From contig OZ244979.1 of NCBI GenBank assembly GCA_965223095.1, positions 620,001 to 684,000 on the forward strand: a DNA stretch of 64,000 nucleotides, written 5' to 3'. Origin of the DNA: J054 sp965223095. Lineage in GTDB: Bacteria > Pseudomonadota > Gammaproteobacteria > Steroidobacterales > GCA-2729495. Below the pieces are notes generated by a model. The model worked only from the letters and a program-made list of their open reading frames with translations, was not told the DNA's origin and did no database searches. Shown piece by piece: positions 1 to 8,552 of the stretch. The position numbers were made by a program, and so were the translations under genes. Each line of letters begins with the position of its first letter. The stretch's first letter is position 1.

Positions 1-345
1 CGCAACGATGGCCAGACTCAAGAAGAACATCACCGGTTTGATCCAGCGCTCCCGGGATACGTAGAGGCGGGCTAGCTTTACTGACCAACTATCGACGGGT
101 GGGTCATAGCGAAACCGGTCTTCTTCGAGAGCCCTTACGCCCTCGGCCAAGACCGCATCGGTAACCTCGATACCTTGGGCTGCATAGATTTCTCGCAGAC
201 GCGCAATGAGGCGCTCGCGGCGCCCTTCCGCATCAAGCTCACGATCCACGAGCTCTTGCTGATGCCGCAGGGTGTCCACGACATCCATGGACAGCATCAA
301 GTCTTCCAGCGGTGCACGCTCGGGCGATTTCACGGCAGCAACCAT
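1..345 (-). CDS. DUF6384-like protein, C-terminus cut by window edge
   Basis: The minus-strand frame is open from an ATG at 343-345 to the window edge, giving the first 115 residues. It starts MVAAVKSPERAPLEDLMLSM and continues through a charged helical stretch (DTLRHQQELVDRELDAEGRR) to the start of a hydrophobic segment (VMFFLSLAIVA), probably a membrane helix. The opening resembles the DUF6384 family as I remember it; I cannot run the comparison. It lies 31 bases downstream of the coiled-coil gene at 377-1552 on the same strand, so the two are probably one operon. Function is unknown. Confidence 0.6.
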   Translation of the reverse strand, partial: MVAAVKSPERAPLEDLMLSMDVVDTLRHQQELVDRELDAEGRRERLIARLREIYAAQGIEVTDAVLAEGVRALEEDRFRYDPPVDSWSVKLARLYVSRERWIKPVMFFLSLAIVA

Positions 346-376
346 TCAGTATGAGCCTGGCTTCTATCGCCGCGAT

Positions 377-1552
377 CTAGACGCCAGTAGGCGGCGGTAA
401 GCTGCCACCTTGCTGAATCAGGCGGGCTAGGCGTTGCTTGCCATCTTCCACGGCCACGCGAATTTCTTCGGCATTTTGCGTGGACAGGATACGCATCTCC
501 TGAATAATTTCCTTCGATCGTTCTTGGAAGTTGACCACGGATTCAACCAGCTTCTTAACCGCATCGGCACGAATGGTCGGACCGTAGCCGGCCTTCACCG
601 CGGCTTCTTGCACCTTGCCCCCGATGTCGGCGAGATCTTCCAGGCTTTTCGCTACGCCTTCCTTCATTTCTTCTAGGGTTTTGGTGCTCTCGTGTAGACC
701 GAACAAGCCGGTGAACGACGCCGATAAGGCGGTGAGCACTGTCTCATTGGTGCCGAAAAAAGTAATGGCTTGTTTGTAGACCCGTTCTTTGGCGCTGGTT
801 GTTTGTAGTAGACGGGTCATGACCACCTCGGAAGTGTGGTAACTCACGGATAAGTTATCGGACAAATCCTTCGCAATTTGATAACGATCTTCAGCCGATT
901 GAAGCTCGCGGGTTTTTTCATCCCGCGCCATTTCCAAACGCGCGCGTTCGGCAAAATCCTCACCACTATAAGCGGCAACCTTGTCCATTTCCGTTGCCAA
1001 ACGGTCTTTCGCGGCTTCCCACTGAAATTCTGCTTTCTTCAGCACATCTAGAGCGTCGATCTCGGCTTGCTTCATGGCACCACGAAAATCTTGATAAGCC
1101 TCCAAGATCGTCAGTTCGCGTTCAACTTGATCGCGCGTATCGGCTGCGACCTCTAGATAAGTATCCTTGATTTCATCGAAACGGCTAGCAATATCGCCAC
1201 GGGTCACCTTCATCCATACATTGCTGATGCGTTCAAAGGTATCTAGCTTACCGTCTTCAATTTGGTTGACCATTTTCTTCGCGTCATCGCGAATACTATT
1301 GAAGCGGCCAGTAATCTCTTCGTATCGCTCACCGAGATTCATCAGGCTCACTTGTTCGCGCACGACTTCATTGAATAGCGAAGCCTGGCTCAACGTACGA
1401 GCGATGGCCACGACTTTGTCTTCATCCAAGTCTGTCAGCCGGTTCAACAACGCGACGATGGGCGCTTCTTCCGTCTTGTCGGGCACCAAGCCCAAGTCAC
1501 GAAGTTGACCAAGGGCACGGTCGAGGTATTTCATTGCAGATATTTGAGCCAT
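377..1552 (-). CDS. Predicted coiled-coil protein of unknown function
   Basis: A 391-residue protein that is almost entirely helical and charged, with long heptad-like stretches (about residues 60-250). There is no signal peptide and no membrane helix, so it is probably cytoplasmic. The tail is short and proline/glycine-rich (GGSLPPPTGV). An AAGGAG ribosome site lies about 8 bases before the ATG, supporting this start. The DUF6384-like gene follows on the same strand. I recall similar proteins being labelled 'cell surface protein' beside DUF6384 genes, but nothing seen here supports surface location. A structural or scaffold role is only a guess. Confidence 0.7.
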   Translation of the reverse strand: MAQISAMKYLDRALGQLRDLGLVPDKTEEAPIVALLNRLTDLDEDKVVAIARTLSQASLFNEVVREQVSLMNLGERYEEITGRFNSIRDDAKKMVNQIEDGKLDTFERISNVWMKVTRGDIASRFDEIKDTYLEVAADTRDQVERELTILEAYQDFRGAMKQAEIDALDVLKKAEFQWEAAKDRLATEMDKVAAYSGEDFAERARLEMARDEKTRELQSAEDRYQIAKDLSDNLSVSYHTSEVVMTRLLQTTSAKERVYKQAITFFGTNETVLTALSASFTGLFGLHESTKTLEEMKEGVAKSLEDLADIGGKVQEAAVKAGYGPTIRADAVKKLVESVVNFQERSKEIIQEMRILSTQNAEEIRVAVEDGKQRLARLIQQGGSLPPPTGV

Positions 1553-1721
1553 GGAGGCCTCTCCTTCTTTTGACGAGCTGCGTTAGCTAGTTCTTCTTGG
1601 ACTGCTGTCCGGCACCAAGTCCAGGTTGTTCTTTTTAAAAGTGATACCTGGTGAGCAGGCAAATTTTGCGACAAATCATGGATGATTACAAAGTACGCTC
1701 AGGATGCTTACCCCTCCTGGG

Positions 1722-2150
1722 CTAATCACCGCTGGGCGCGAATTGCGCGAATACTTCCTCGCCCGTCATATTCTTGGTCTCGTTGGCGAAAGCGTAGTAA
1801 CTTGGCTTGGATTCAATAAATATTTGATTCGCAAATTCCAAGTCGCTGGCTTCGGTAAATAACCCGACGGGAACGATGTATTGCTGAGATTCCGTCAGTT
1901 TATAGAACAAGTGCGTGCCGCACTTCACGCAAAACCCTCGCTCGGCCCATGCCGATGAAACAAAGGCCGAAACATTTGCTTCGCCGTCGATTTCGACATC
2001 GGTACCACAATCCACGACCAAGAGCGGACCGCCGCCCCATTGCCGGCACATGCTGCAATGGCAAGCTCCGACTTCGTGACTCATGGCCTTGGCTGTTAGT
2101 TTGACCGCACCACATAGGCAGCTGCCGGTTGATTTTGTTGTTTTGGTCAT
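1722..2150 (-). CDS. GFA-family (glutathione-dependent formaldehyde-activating enzyme-like) zinc protein
   Basis: A 142-residue protein with the cysteine pattern of the GFA/CENP-V fold: CLCGAV near residue 11, CHCSMCRQW near residue 31 and CVKCGTHLFY near residue 74. These are the expected ligands for structural and catalytic zinc. Family members are often named for glutathione-formaldehyde adduct formation, but most have untested substrates. The start is supported by AAGGAGT upstream. It lies 17 bases after ggt on the same strand, so co-transcription with a glutathione-degrading enzyme is plausible and fits a thiol-related role (inference). Confidence 0.85.
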   Translation of the reverse strand: MTKTTKSTGSCLCGAVKLTAKAMSHEVGACHCSMCRQWGGGPLLVVDCGTDVEIDGEANVSAFVSSAWAERGFCVKCGTHLFYKLTESQQYIVPVGLFTEASDLEFANQIFIESKPSYYAFANETKNMTGEEVFAQFAPSGD

Positions 2151-2167
2151 TGCTTACTCCTTGCCCG

Positions 2168-3910
2168 TTAATACACTCGACCTTCACCAGAACCCCTCGG
2201 ATCCGAAGCGGCCGCTACTTTCCCGCTACCAAAATCCCAAGTCACCACGTTCATGTTGCCGAAGGCACGTCGATTCTGGCGTAGCTTATGGCCCCGGGCT
2301 GCCAATCCGGCCAGCTCTTCGGCTGTAAAGGCCGACTCCTCGTAGTCCACCACGTCCGGATAATATTGATGATGGAAACGCTTTAAGGAAACCATCTCTT
2401 GTGCATCGGCGCCGTTTATCCAGGCCAGCGCGCTACGCAAAACCATAGTAATAATACGACTGCCGCCCGGGGTGCCGAGGATGGCGATGCCCCGGTCAGA
2501 TTCTAAGAAGCTCGGCGACATGCTTGAGAGCGGCCGCCGCCCAGGTCCCACCGCATTCACTTCGGTACCAATCAAATCGAATCCATTGGGTACGCCCGGT
2601 GCGCTGGCGAAGTCATCCATTTCGTTGTTCAAGATCACACCCGTACCGGGCGGCATGAAACCGGACCCGAACCAACCATTGATCGTAATGGTCGCGGCAA
2701 CACGATTGCCCTGGGCGTCGAGCACCGAAAAGTGAGTGGTTTGCGTACCCTCGGCACCCGCGGGCCATAAGCCGGGTAAATCAATCGAGCGCGTCGCGCG
2801 GTCTAGGCTAATGGTCGACGCTTGACCTGCTGCGTAGTAAGGATGGGTCAGTTGTTCCACCGGAACGGCGACGAAGTCCGGGTCGCCCAGATACAAGGCG
2901 CGATCTCGATAAGCGCGCCGCATACTTTCGATGAGCAAGTGATTTTTTTCCGCCGCGTCTAGTTTCGCTAGATCAAATTTCGAGAGCATGTTCAGCATGT
3001 TGGCGATGGCCACACCACCCGAGGACGGCGGTGGCGCGGATACGATGCGTACACCTTGATAGGTGGTTGTGATGGGCTCACGTTCGATCACACGATAGCC
3101 GGCTAGATCTTCGTGGGTCCAAATACCGCCAGCCGCGCGGGTACCGTCAACGAGCAGCTGGGCTGTCTCGCCCGCGTAGAAGCCATCTCGCCCGGCCGCC
3201 GCAAAACGTCGCAAGGTCTTTGCCAGCAAGGGTTGCACGATGGCTGCGCCCTCCTTGGGCAACTCACCATCGGGATAAAAGACTTCAGCAAAACCCGGCC
3301 AGCGATCGGCGGTCTTACGGCGAAAACGCAAGCCCAGGGTGAAGCGACGATGCGCCTCGAAACCTTCGTCCGCGTACTTGATGGCTGGCGCTAAGCAACT
3401 GGCTAAATCGAGTTTGCCGTAACGCTCCACAAGATGAACCAAGCCCGCGGGTTCACCCGGGATACCGGCGGACAGCGGACCATTTAATGAGTCGCCCTTT
3501 ATTGGTTTGCCGGCATCATCTAAATACATATCCGCGGTGGCGGCCGCCGGCGCGACTTCACGGGCATCGACAAAGACGTAGCGATCTTCTTTCGCGATAT
3601 AGAGCAGAAAAAACCCGCCGCCGCCCAAACCCGACGCATAGGGCTCAACCACGGCCAATGCACCCGCCACGGCCACCGCGGCATCAAAGGCATTGCCGCC
3701 TTGGGCAAGAATTTCATGACCGGCGGCAGTCGCCAGGGGATGCGCACTGGCGATGCCAGCTTGGCCAGGCCGGTCCGGTCCGGATGACATGGCCAAAGCG
3801 CCGACGCTAAAACACAAATAGCAGACTGCGACGCTAACAATAGTCCGAAAAGACAATACATGAATCATCAGCTGCCGTTGCAAGCTAAAACCTTCGATCA
3901 TGGTTTTCAT
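2168..3910 (-). CDS. ggt: Gamma-glutamyltransferase (glutathione hydrolase)
   Basis: A 580-residue Ntn-hydrolase precursor that cleaves or transfers the gamma-glutamyl group of glutathione, normally in the periplasm. A hydrophobic N-terminal segment (about residues 22-41) looks like a signal peptide. The autoprocessing site is clear: TTHFSV, with nucleophile Thr391 forming the N-terminus of the small subunit. The substrate-loop motifs PPPSSGG (about 293-299) and PLSSMSPSF are present. The ATG at 3910 overlaps the coaD stop as ATGA, so it is translationally coupled; internal ATGs at 3901 and 3868 are possible alternative starts and would shorten the N-terminal region before the signal segment. 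Confidence 0.93.
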   Translation of the reverse strand: MKTMIEGFSLQRQLMIHVLSFRTIVSVAVCYLCFSVGALAMSSGPDRPGQAGIASAHPLATAAGHEILAQGGNAFDAAVAVAGALAVVEPYASGLGGGGFFLLYIAKEDRYVFVDAREVAPAAATADMYLDDAGKPIKGDSLNGPLSAGIPGEPAGLVHLVERYGKLDLASCLAPAIKYADEGFEAHRRFTLGLRFRRKTADRWPGFAEVFYPDGELPKEGAAIVQPLLAKTLRRFAAAGRDGFYAGETAQLLVDGTRAAGGIWTHEDLAGYRVIEREPITTTYQGVRIVSAPPPSSGGVAIANMLNMLSKFDLAKLDAAEKNHLLIESMRRAYRDRALYLGDPDFVAVPVEQLTHPYYAAGQASTISLDRATRSIDLPGLWPAGAEGTQTTHFSVLDAQGNRVAATITINGWFGSGFMPPGTGVILNNEMDDFASAPGVPNGFDLIGTEVNAVGPGRRPLSSMSPSFLESDRGIAILGTPGGSRIITMVLRSALAWINGADAQEMVSLKRFHHQYYPDVVDYEESAFTAEELAGLAARGHKLRQNRRAFGNMNVVTWDFGSGKVAAASDPRGSGEGRVY

Positions 3911-4389
3911 CCGCCGAATTTTTCGCGCAGGGCCTGTTCTACCGCCGGATGCACGAAACGACTGATATCACCGCCCAGGGCAGCGACTTCGCGCACCAGG
4001 GTCGAGGATACAAAAGTGTATTCCGGTTCGGGACACAGAAAAACGGTTTCCACATCGTCACGCAAATGTCTGTTCATACTCGAGAGTTGAAATTCGTACT
4101 CAAAATCCGATACCGCACGCAGGCCGCGTATGACCACGGCCAGATCATGAGCAGCCGCAAAGTCCACGGTCAGGCCGCTATAACTATCGACGCTGGCATT
4201 GGGGATATCAGCCAGCACCTGCTCCGCCAACCGGGTGCGCTGCGCTAAATCAAACAGCGGTTCTTTGTGCGGACTCGCGGCAACGGCGATCACGACCCGG
4301 TCAAACACGCGTGCGGCCCGGCGCACGATTTCCAAGTGACCGTTGGTGATGGGATCAAAAGTCCCGGGATACATGGCACCGCTGGGCAT
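3907..4389 (-). CDS. coaD: Phosphopantetheine adenylyltransferase
   Basis: Catalyses the fourth step of coenzyme A synthesis, adding AMP from ATP to 4'-phosphopantetheine. The protein is 160 residues, the usual length, when started at the ATG at 4389 (MPSGAMYPGTFDPITNGH). The frame is open upstream to 4416, but that would add nine atypical residues. Nucleotidyltransferase motifs are visible: GTFDPITNGH near the N-terminus (the T/HxGH signature), VVIRGLRAVSDFEYE and the SSTLVRE motif near residue 120. It begins 4 bases after the rsmD stop and overlaps ggt by ATGA. The rsmD-coaD order is common in proteobacteria. Confidence 0.95.
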   Translation of the reverse strand: MPSGAMYPGTFDPITNGHLEIVRRAARVFDRVVIAVAASPHKEPLFDLAQRTRLAEQVLADIPNASVDSYSGLTVDFAAAHDLAVVIRGLRAVSDFEYEFQLSSMNRHLRDDVETVFLCPEPEYTFVSSTLVREVAALGGDISRFVHPAVEQALREKFGG

Positions 4390-4393
4390 GACT

Positions 4394-4969
4394 TTAGTTC
4401 CGTTGAGCCAACGCAAATCTTACTTGGCTGGCGGTTTTTTCGCGGAGTAGTTGCCAGTTTTCGGGCAAAGACGGCAAAGGGTCGCTGCGGCTCAACTCCA
4501 AATAAACGCGCGCCGCCGGCGACAACCAGCCACGCTCAAGCAGTTTACACAAATCTCCCAGGCTGTTGTCCGCGTAGGGTGGATCGAGGAAAACAACATC
4601 GTGGGGTTTGGCTTCCCCCCTTAGGAAACGACGCACGTCGCCCAGTACCAACTGCCCAGCCCCATCGCGAAGGGCGAACCGTTTAAGCTGTTCGTCGATC
4701 AGTCCGATGGCGGTGGCATCATGGTCCACAAAGCAAGCGCTTGCCGCGCCGCGCGACAGGGCCTCTAGACCCAACACACCGGTGCCGGCGAACAAGTCCA
4801 GGCAACGCGCGCCCGCGATGATCGGTGCCAACCAGTTAAACAGCGTCTCACGCACACGGTCGGGCGTGGGCCGCGCGGCTAAACCGGGCGGCAAAGAAAT
4901 GCGGCTGCCGCGCCATTGTCCGGCGACAATGCGGACCTTACCTGGCCGAGCAGGCTTAGATTGCTTCAT
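4394..4969 (-). CDS. rsmD: 16S rRNA (guanine(966)-N2)-methyltransferase
   Basis: Methylates G966 of 16S rRNA during small-subunit assembly, using S-adenosylmethionine. The 191-residue protein shows the early VRIVAGQWRG motif, the SAM-binding loop LDLFAGTGVLGLEALSRGA and the catalytic DPPY motif (FLDPPYADNS). I chose the ATG at 4969 (MKQSKPARPG) rather than the longer frame to 5032, because the longer one would run into divergent ftsY and add 21 unconserved residues. A TACAAT hexamer sits 6 bases upstream, suggesting a leaderless or nearly leaderless mRNA. Divergent rsmD-ftsY is a conserved gammaproteobacterial arrangement. Confidence 0.93.
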   Translation of the reverse strand: MKQSKPARPGKVRIVAGQWRGSRISLPPGLAARPTPDRVRETLFNWLAPIIAGARCLDLFAGTGVLGLEALSRGAASACFVDHDATAIGLIDEQLKRFALRDGAGQLVLGDVRRFLRGEAKPHDVVFLDPPYADNSLGDLCKLLERGWLSPAARVYLELSRSDPLPSLPENWQLLREKTASQVRFALAQRN

Positions 4970-4975
4970 GGCCGC

Positions 4976-4981
4976 ATTGTA
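4976..4981 (-). promoter_or_regulatory. Candidate -10 element for rsmD (TACAAT)
   Basis: Read on the minus strand, TACAAT is one mismatch from TATAAT and ends 6 bases before the chosen rsmD ATG. No convincing -35 hexamer is visible. If real, transcription would start at or within a base or two of the ATG. Confidence 0.35.
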
Positions 4982-5012
4982 GTCCGCCAACAAACTGGCT
5001 TGTATTGATAAG

Positions 5013-5969
5013 ATGCGCGCCATGCCAAGCAAGGACCAAAGTCAAAAACCGCGGGGTGGCTTCTTCGCCCGCCTCAAACAACGCCTGAACAAGGGGAATG
5101 GCCTGGGCATTAGCTTGCCGCTAATTAGCCGCAAGCTCGATGCCGAGTTGGAGGAAGAACTGGAAACGCAGTTGCTCATGGCCGATGTCGGCCTGGACGC
5201 CAGCGAGAAGATCATTGCCGACTTGCGCAAGCGATTGCGTAAGGGCATACCGGACGAGGAGCAGGCGGTGATGAAAGCCTTGCAGGCCAGCTTGGCCGCG
5301 ATGCTGCAAGAACATGCGCAGCCCCTGGAAATTCCGGATGCACCACGACCCTTCGTTATTCTGGTGGTGGGCGTGAACGGGTCGGGCAAGACAACCACGA
5401 TTGGCAAGCTCGCACGCGAACTGCAAGCCCAAGGGCTGAGTATCTTGTTGGCCGCCGGCGACACTTATCGCGCCGCGGCCATCGAGCAACTGCAAGCCTG
5501 GGGTGAGCGCAATGCCGTACCGGTGGTGGCGCAACAGCCCGGCGCGGATCCCGCGGCGGTTGTTTTCGACGCCCTGGAATCGGCACGCGCGCGTCACATC
5601 GATGTGGTGCTGGCGGATACCGCCGGGCGCCTACAAAATAAGGCCGGCCTCATGGATGAGTTGGCAAAAATTGTCCGCATCGCCGGTAAAACCGATCCGA
5701 GTGCGCCCCATGAAATCATGCTGGTGCTGGACGCCAGCTTGGGACAAAACGCCTTAAACCAAGCTGTGGAGTTCAATCAAGCCGTCGGCCTCACCGGCAT
5801 CACCATGACCAAGCTTGACGGCGGCGGTAAAGGGGGCGTGTTGCTGGCCTTGGCGGCCCAACTCGATGTGCCCTTTCGCTTCATCGGTATCGGCGAAGGT
5901 ATCGACGACATGGATGTGTTTAACGCCGAGCAATTCGCTGCCGCGCTGGTGGGTGGCCCACCGGCGTGA
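5013..5969 (+). CDS. ftsY: Signal recognition particle receptor FtsY
   Basis: SRP receptor GTPase that docks ribosome-nascent chain complexes at the inner membrane for co-translational insertion through SecYEG. The 318 residues comprise a short basic N-terminus with a likely amphipathic helix (GGFFARLKQRL), the NG-domain helical bundle (about 35-105) and the GTPase domain. Seen motifs: P-loop GVNGSGKTTT at 120-129, DTAGR at 202-206 and TKLDGGGKGG at 266-275. The long acidic A domain of E. coli FtsY is absent, as in many other proteobacteria. An in-frame ATG at 5022 (MPSKDQSQ) is an equally good start. It heads an ftsY-ftsE-ftsX run. Confidence 0.95.
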   Translation: MRAMPSKDQSQKPRGGFFARLKQRLNKGNGLGISLPLISRKLDAELEEELETQLLMADVGLDASEKIIADLRKRLRKGIPDEEQAVMKALQASLAAMLQEHAQPLEIPDAPRPFVILVVGVNGSGKTTTIGKLARELQAQGLSILLAAGDTYRAAAIEQLQAWGERNAVPVVAQQPGADPAAVVFDALESARARHIDVVLADTAGRLQNKAGLMDELAKIVRIAGKTDPSAPHEIMLVLDASLGQNALNQAVEFNQAVGLTGITMTKLDGGGKGGVLLALAAQLDVPFRFIGIGEGIDDMDVFNAEQFAAALVGGPPA

Positions 5970-6628
5970 TTCGCTTTGAAAACGTCACCAAACGTTATGC
6001 CGGTGGTCACGACGGGCTAACGGAAGTCTCGCTGCAGATTCAGGCTGGCGAACTAATTTTCTTAACCGGCCATTCGGGCGCCGGTAAAAGCACGCTACTC
6101 AAATTGATCGCGCTAATCGAACGCCCAACGCGCGGGCAGATTTTTATTGACGGCCGCAACATCGGGCGCCTACCTGATGCCGACGTGCCCAAGCATCGCC
6201 GCGGTATTGGCATGGTATTTCAGGACCATAAGTTACTGCCTGATCGATCGATTCTCGACAATGTTTCGCTACCGCTGATCATTGACGGACAGCGCCGCCG
6301 TGAGATTCAGCGGCGGGCACGTGCGGCCCTTGACCAAGTCGGTTTACTCGGTCGTGACTATAACCGGCCCCAATCCCTATCCGCCGGCGAACAACAACGT
6401 GTGGGTATTGCCAGAGCCATTGTGAGCCGGCCCGCTTTGCTCATCGCCGATGAGCCCACCGGTAACCTAGATCCCGAATTGTCGCTAGAGATCATGCAAC
6501 TTTTCCAAGGCCTGAACGAAGTGGGCGTGACCATGTTAGTGGCCACCCATGATCTGGTGTTGCTTGAAGAAGTGGGCGGTCGGCGCATCGCATTGCAGGG
6601 AGGCCGCATTGAGAGCGATGGCCGCTAA
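5966..6628 (+). CDS. ftsE: Cell division ATP-binding protein FtsE
   Basis: ATPase subunit of the FtsEX complex, which links the divisome to septal peptidoglycan hydrolase activation. The 220-residue ABC protein shows Walker A GHSGAGKS (35-42), signature LSAGEQQR (138-145), Walker B LLIADEP (158-164) and the downstream H-loop (VATHD). The GTG start overlaps the ftsY stop as GTGA, indicating coupled translation; no ATG fits better. ftsX follows directly with no gap. Confidence 0.95.
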   Translation: MIRFENVTKRYAGGHDGLTEVSLQIQAGELIFLTGHSGAGKSTLLKLIALIERPTRGQIFIDGRNIGRLPDADVPKHRRGIGMVFQDHKLLPDRSILDNVSLPLIIDGQRRREIQRRARAALDQVGLLGRDYNRPQSLSAGEQQRVGIARAIVSRPALLIADEPTGNLDPELSLEIMQLFQGLNEVGVTMLVATHDLVLLEEVGGRRIALQGGRIESDGR

Positions 6629-7555
6629 ATGCTAAACGCACTGATAAATTGGCTAGTCAGTCACGCACAAAATTGTGTGGGTGCCTTGGGACGTATCAGC
6701 CGCGAACCTGTTGGCAGTTTACTCAGCATCGCGGTGATCGGTTTGGCTCTAGCCCTGCCGGCAGCCTTGCATGTGCTTGTACGCAATGGCGAGGCTGTGG
6801 CCGGGGGCTGGGAAAGCGTGCGTGATTTCTCCGTTTACCTGAAGCCGGGTGCCACCCTCGATATCGCGAAATCTCTGCAAGACAATCTGGTGCAGCGTGA
6901 TGATATTGAATCGGCCCAACTGGTCAGCGCCGATGCAGCCCTGGAAGAATTTCGCGATAGCCCCGGCTTTGGCGATGTGTTGGGTGCTCTGGACAAAAAT
7001 CCCTTGCCCCATACCTTGGTCGTTCGCCCAACCGAGGCGAGTACTGCTGAAAGCATGCGCAAACTGAAAGAGGTACTCGCCGCCCGCGATGACGTGGACC
7101 TCGTTCGTCTGGACACCGAATGGGTGGCCCGGCTAAACGCCCTGTTGGATCTCGCCCGGCGCAGTATTTGGCTGGCCGCCGTGGTATTAATCAGTGCGGT
7201 GGTGGTCATCATCGGCAACACCATTCGTCTGGACATTCAAAATCGCCGGGCGGAAATCGAGGTGGCGAAGTTATTGGGCGCCACGGATGCCTTTGTGCGC
7301 CGGCCCTTTTTGTATCTGGGCTTTTGGTATGGATTGGGCGGCGGTTTGCTGGCACTCATGGTGCTGTTGCTCGGATTACTGCTATTGGGCGGCCCGCTGG
7401 CCCGGCTCAGCGAACTGTATGGTGGCGCCTTCCAGCCCTTGGGAGCGGATGGCACCACCAGCCTAGCCATCCTGTTCGGCGGGCTGTTCGCGGGCCTGAG
7501 CGGGGCCTGGGTCGCGGTGGCGCGCCATCTAACCGCCATCCAGCCTAGGGTATAA
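6629..7555 (+). CDS. ftsX: Cell division membrane protein FtsX
   Basis: Permease-like partner of FtsE in the inner membrane, with a periplasmic domain that recruits the activator of cell-wall amidases. The 308-residue protein has one membrane helix near residues 29-52, a periplasmic domain of roughly 110 residues and three further helices (about 175-200, 225-255, 275-300), the expected FtsX layout. The start codon abuts the ftsE stop. The product is inactive as a transporter in characterised relatives. Confidence 0.94.
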   Translation: MLNALINWLVSHAQNCVGALGRISREPVGSLLSIAVIGLALALPAALHVLVRNGEAVAGGWESVRDFSVYLKPGATLDIAKSLQDNLVQRDDIESAQLVSADAALEEFRDSPGFGDVLGALDKNPLPHTLVVRPTEASTAESMRKLKEVLAARDDVDLVRLDTEWVARLNALLDLARRSIWLAAVVLISAVVVIIGNTIRLDIQNRRAEIEVAKLLGATDAFVRRPFLYLGFWYGLGGGLLALMVLLLGLLLLGGPLARLSELYGGAFQPLGADGTTSLAILFGGLFAGLSGAWVAVARHLTAIQPRV

Positions 7556-7609
7556 CTCACTGATATATATAGCGTTATTGTTGTTTCTCGGCGGGAACTA
7601 CCGGTTCGT

Positions 7610-7636
7610 TTAGCACTCTAAGATCCAGAGTGCTAG
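7610..7636 (+). promoter_or_regulatory. CIRCE operator (HrcA binding site) upstream of rpoH
   Basis: The half-sites are TTAGCACTC (7610-7618) and GAGTGCTAG (7628-7636), separated by exactly 9 bases. The CIRCE consensus is TTAGCACTC-N9-GAGTGCTAA, so 17 of 18 consensus positions match. CIRCE is the operator of the heat-shock repressor HrcA, usually found before groESL and the hrcA-grpE-dnaK operon. It lies 29 bases before the rpoH ATG, so rpoH transcription is probably repressed by HrcA. No hrcA gene is in this window. Confidence 0.85.
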
Positions 7637-7639
7637 AAT
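7610..7639 (+). promoter_or_regulatory. Possible rpoH promoter overlapping CIRCE
   Basis: TTAGCA (7610-7615, 4 of 6 to TTGACA) and TAGAAT (7634-7639, 5 of 6 to TATAAT) are 18 bases apart and span the CIRCE element exactly. A repressor bound there would block polymerase. The -35 match is weak and shares bases with the operator, so it may be incidental. Confidence 0.35.
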
Positions 7640-7650
7640 TGCCGACCCCC

Positions 7651-7656
7651 AGGAGG
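7651..7656 (+). promoter_or_regulatory. Ribosome binding site deciding the rpoH start
   Basis: A perfect AGGAGG lies 8 bases before the ATG at 7665, favouring that codon over the in-frame TTG at 7662. Confidence 0.75.
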
Positions 7657-7664
7657 AACCGTTG

Positions 7665-8525
7665 ATGAGTACCGCGCTTGCCGCCACCAACCGAGACATG
7701 ATCCTAGCCGGACCCGTTGGCAGCCTGGATAGCTACATTCAGGCCGTGAATGGCGTGCCGGTACTCAGTGCTGAGGAAGAAAAAGCCTTGGCCCGGCGCT
7801 TTCGAGATGAAAACGACTTAGGCGCGGCTCGCGAAATGGTTTTATCGCAACTGCGTTTCGTGGTGCATATCGCGCGTGGCTATTTGGGTTATGGCTTGCC
7901 CCTGGGAGATTTGATTCAGGAAGGCAATGTCGGGTTAATGAAAGCCGTCAAACGCTTTGATCCAGAAATGGATGTTCGCCTAGTGTCCTTCGCCGTGCAC
8001 TGGATTCGTGCCGAGATTCACGAGTTTGTACTGCGTAACTGGCGGCTGGTCAAAGTGGCGACGACGAAAGCCCAGCGCAAACTATTTTTCAACCTTCGCA
8101 AAGCCAAAAAGAACTTGGGCTGGCTCAGTGCCGATGAAACTGAGGCTGTGGCCAAGGATTTGGGCGTGTCGGCGCGCGAAGTAAATGAAATGGAGTTAAG
8201 GCTGGCCGGCCGGGACATGTCTTTCGACCCGGCGCCGGGTGCCGATGAAGAGGAAACTTATTCGCCGGCCAATTATTTACCGAGTCCGGAAATTGATCCC
8301 GCGCAGGCCGTAGAGTCCGCTAACACCGCCAGCCACGCCAACGAGCAATTAGCTGAAGCGCTAGCTGATTTGGACGATAGGAGTCGCGACATCTTGGCCG
8401 CGCGTTGGCTAGCGGAGAAGAAAGAAACCTTGCAAGACTTGGGCAAACGTCATGGCGTTTCCGCCGAACGCATTCGCCAGCTCGAGCAACAGGCCATGCG
8501 CAAATTGCGCGCACAGCTTGCTTAG
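7665..8525 (+). CDS. rpoH: Heat-shock RNA polymerase sigma factor RpoH (sigma-32)
   Basis: Alternative sigma factor directing transcription of chaperone and protease genes. The 286-residue protein has sigma-70 regions 2 and 4: LIQEGNVGLMKAVKRFDPE (about 83-101), the promoter-melting and -10 recognition helices (about 105-135), and a C-terminal helix-turn-helix (LGKRHGVSAERIRQLE). The RpoH box, QRKLFFNLR at 137-145, distinguishes sigma-32 from other group members and is the chaperone/FtsH-linked regulatory region. The gene is downstream of ftsX, as in E. coli, but 109 bases away with its own CIRCE site and strong ribosome site. Confidence 0.96.
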   Translation: MSTALAATNRDMILAGPVGSLDSYIQAVNGVPVLSAEEEKALARRFRDENDLGAAREMVLSQLRFVVHIARGYLGYGLPLGDLIQEGNVGLMKAVKRFDPEMDVRLVSFAVHWIRAEIHEFVLRNWRLVKVATTKAQRKLFFNLRKAKKNLGWLSADETEAVAKDLGVSAREVNEMELRLAGRDMSFDPAPGADEEETYSPANYLPSPEIDPAQAVESANTASHANEQLAEALADLDDRSRDILAARWLAEKKETLQDLGKRHGVSAERIRQLEQQAMRKLRAQLA

Positions 8526-8552
8526 TTAAACCGCTGCTTGCCAAGGCAGAAT

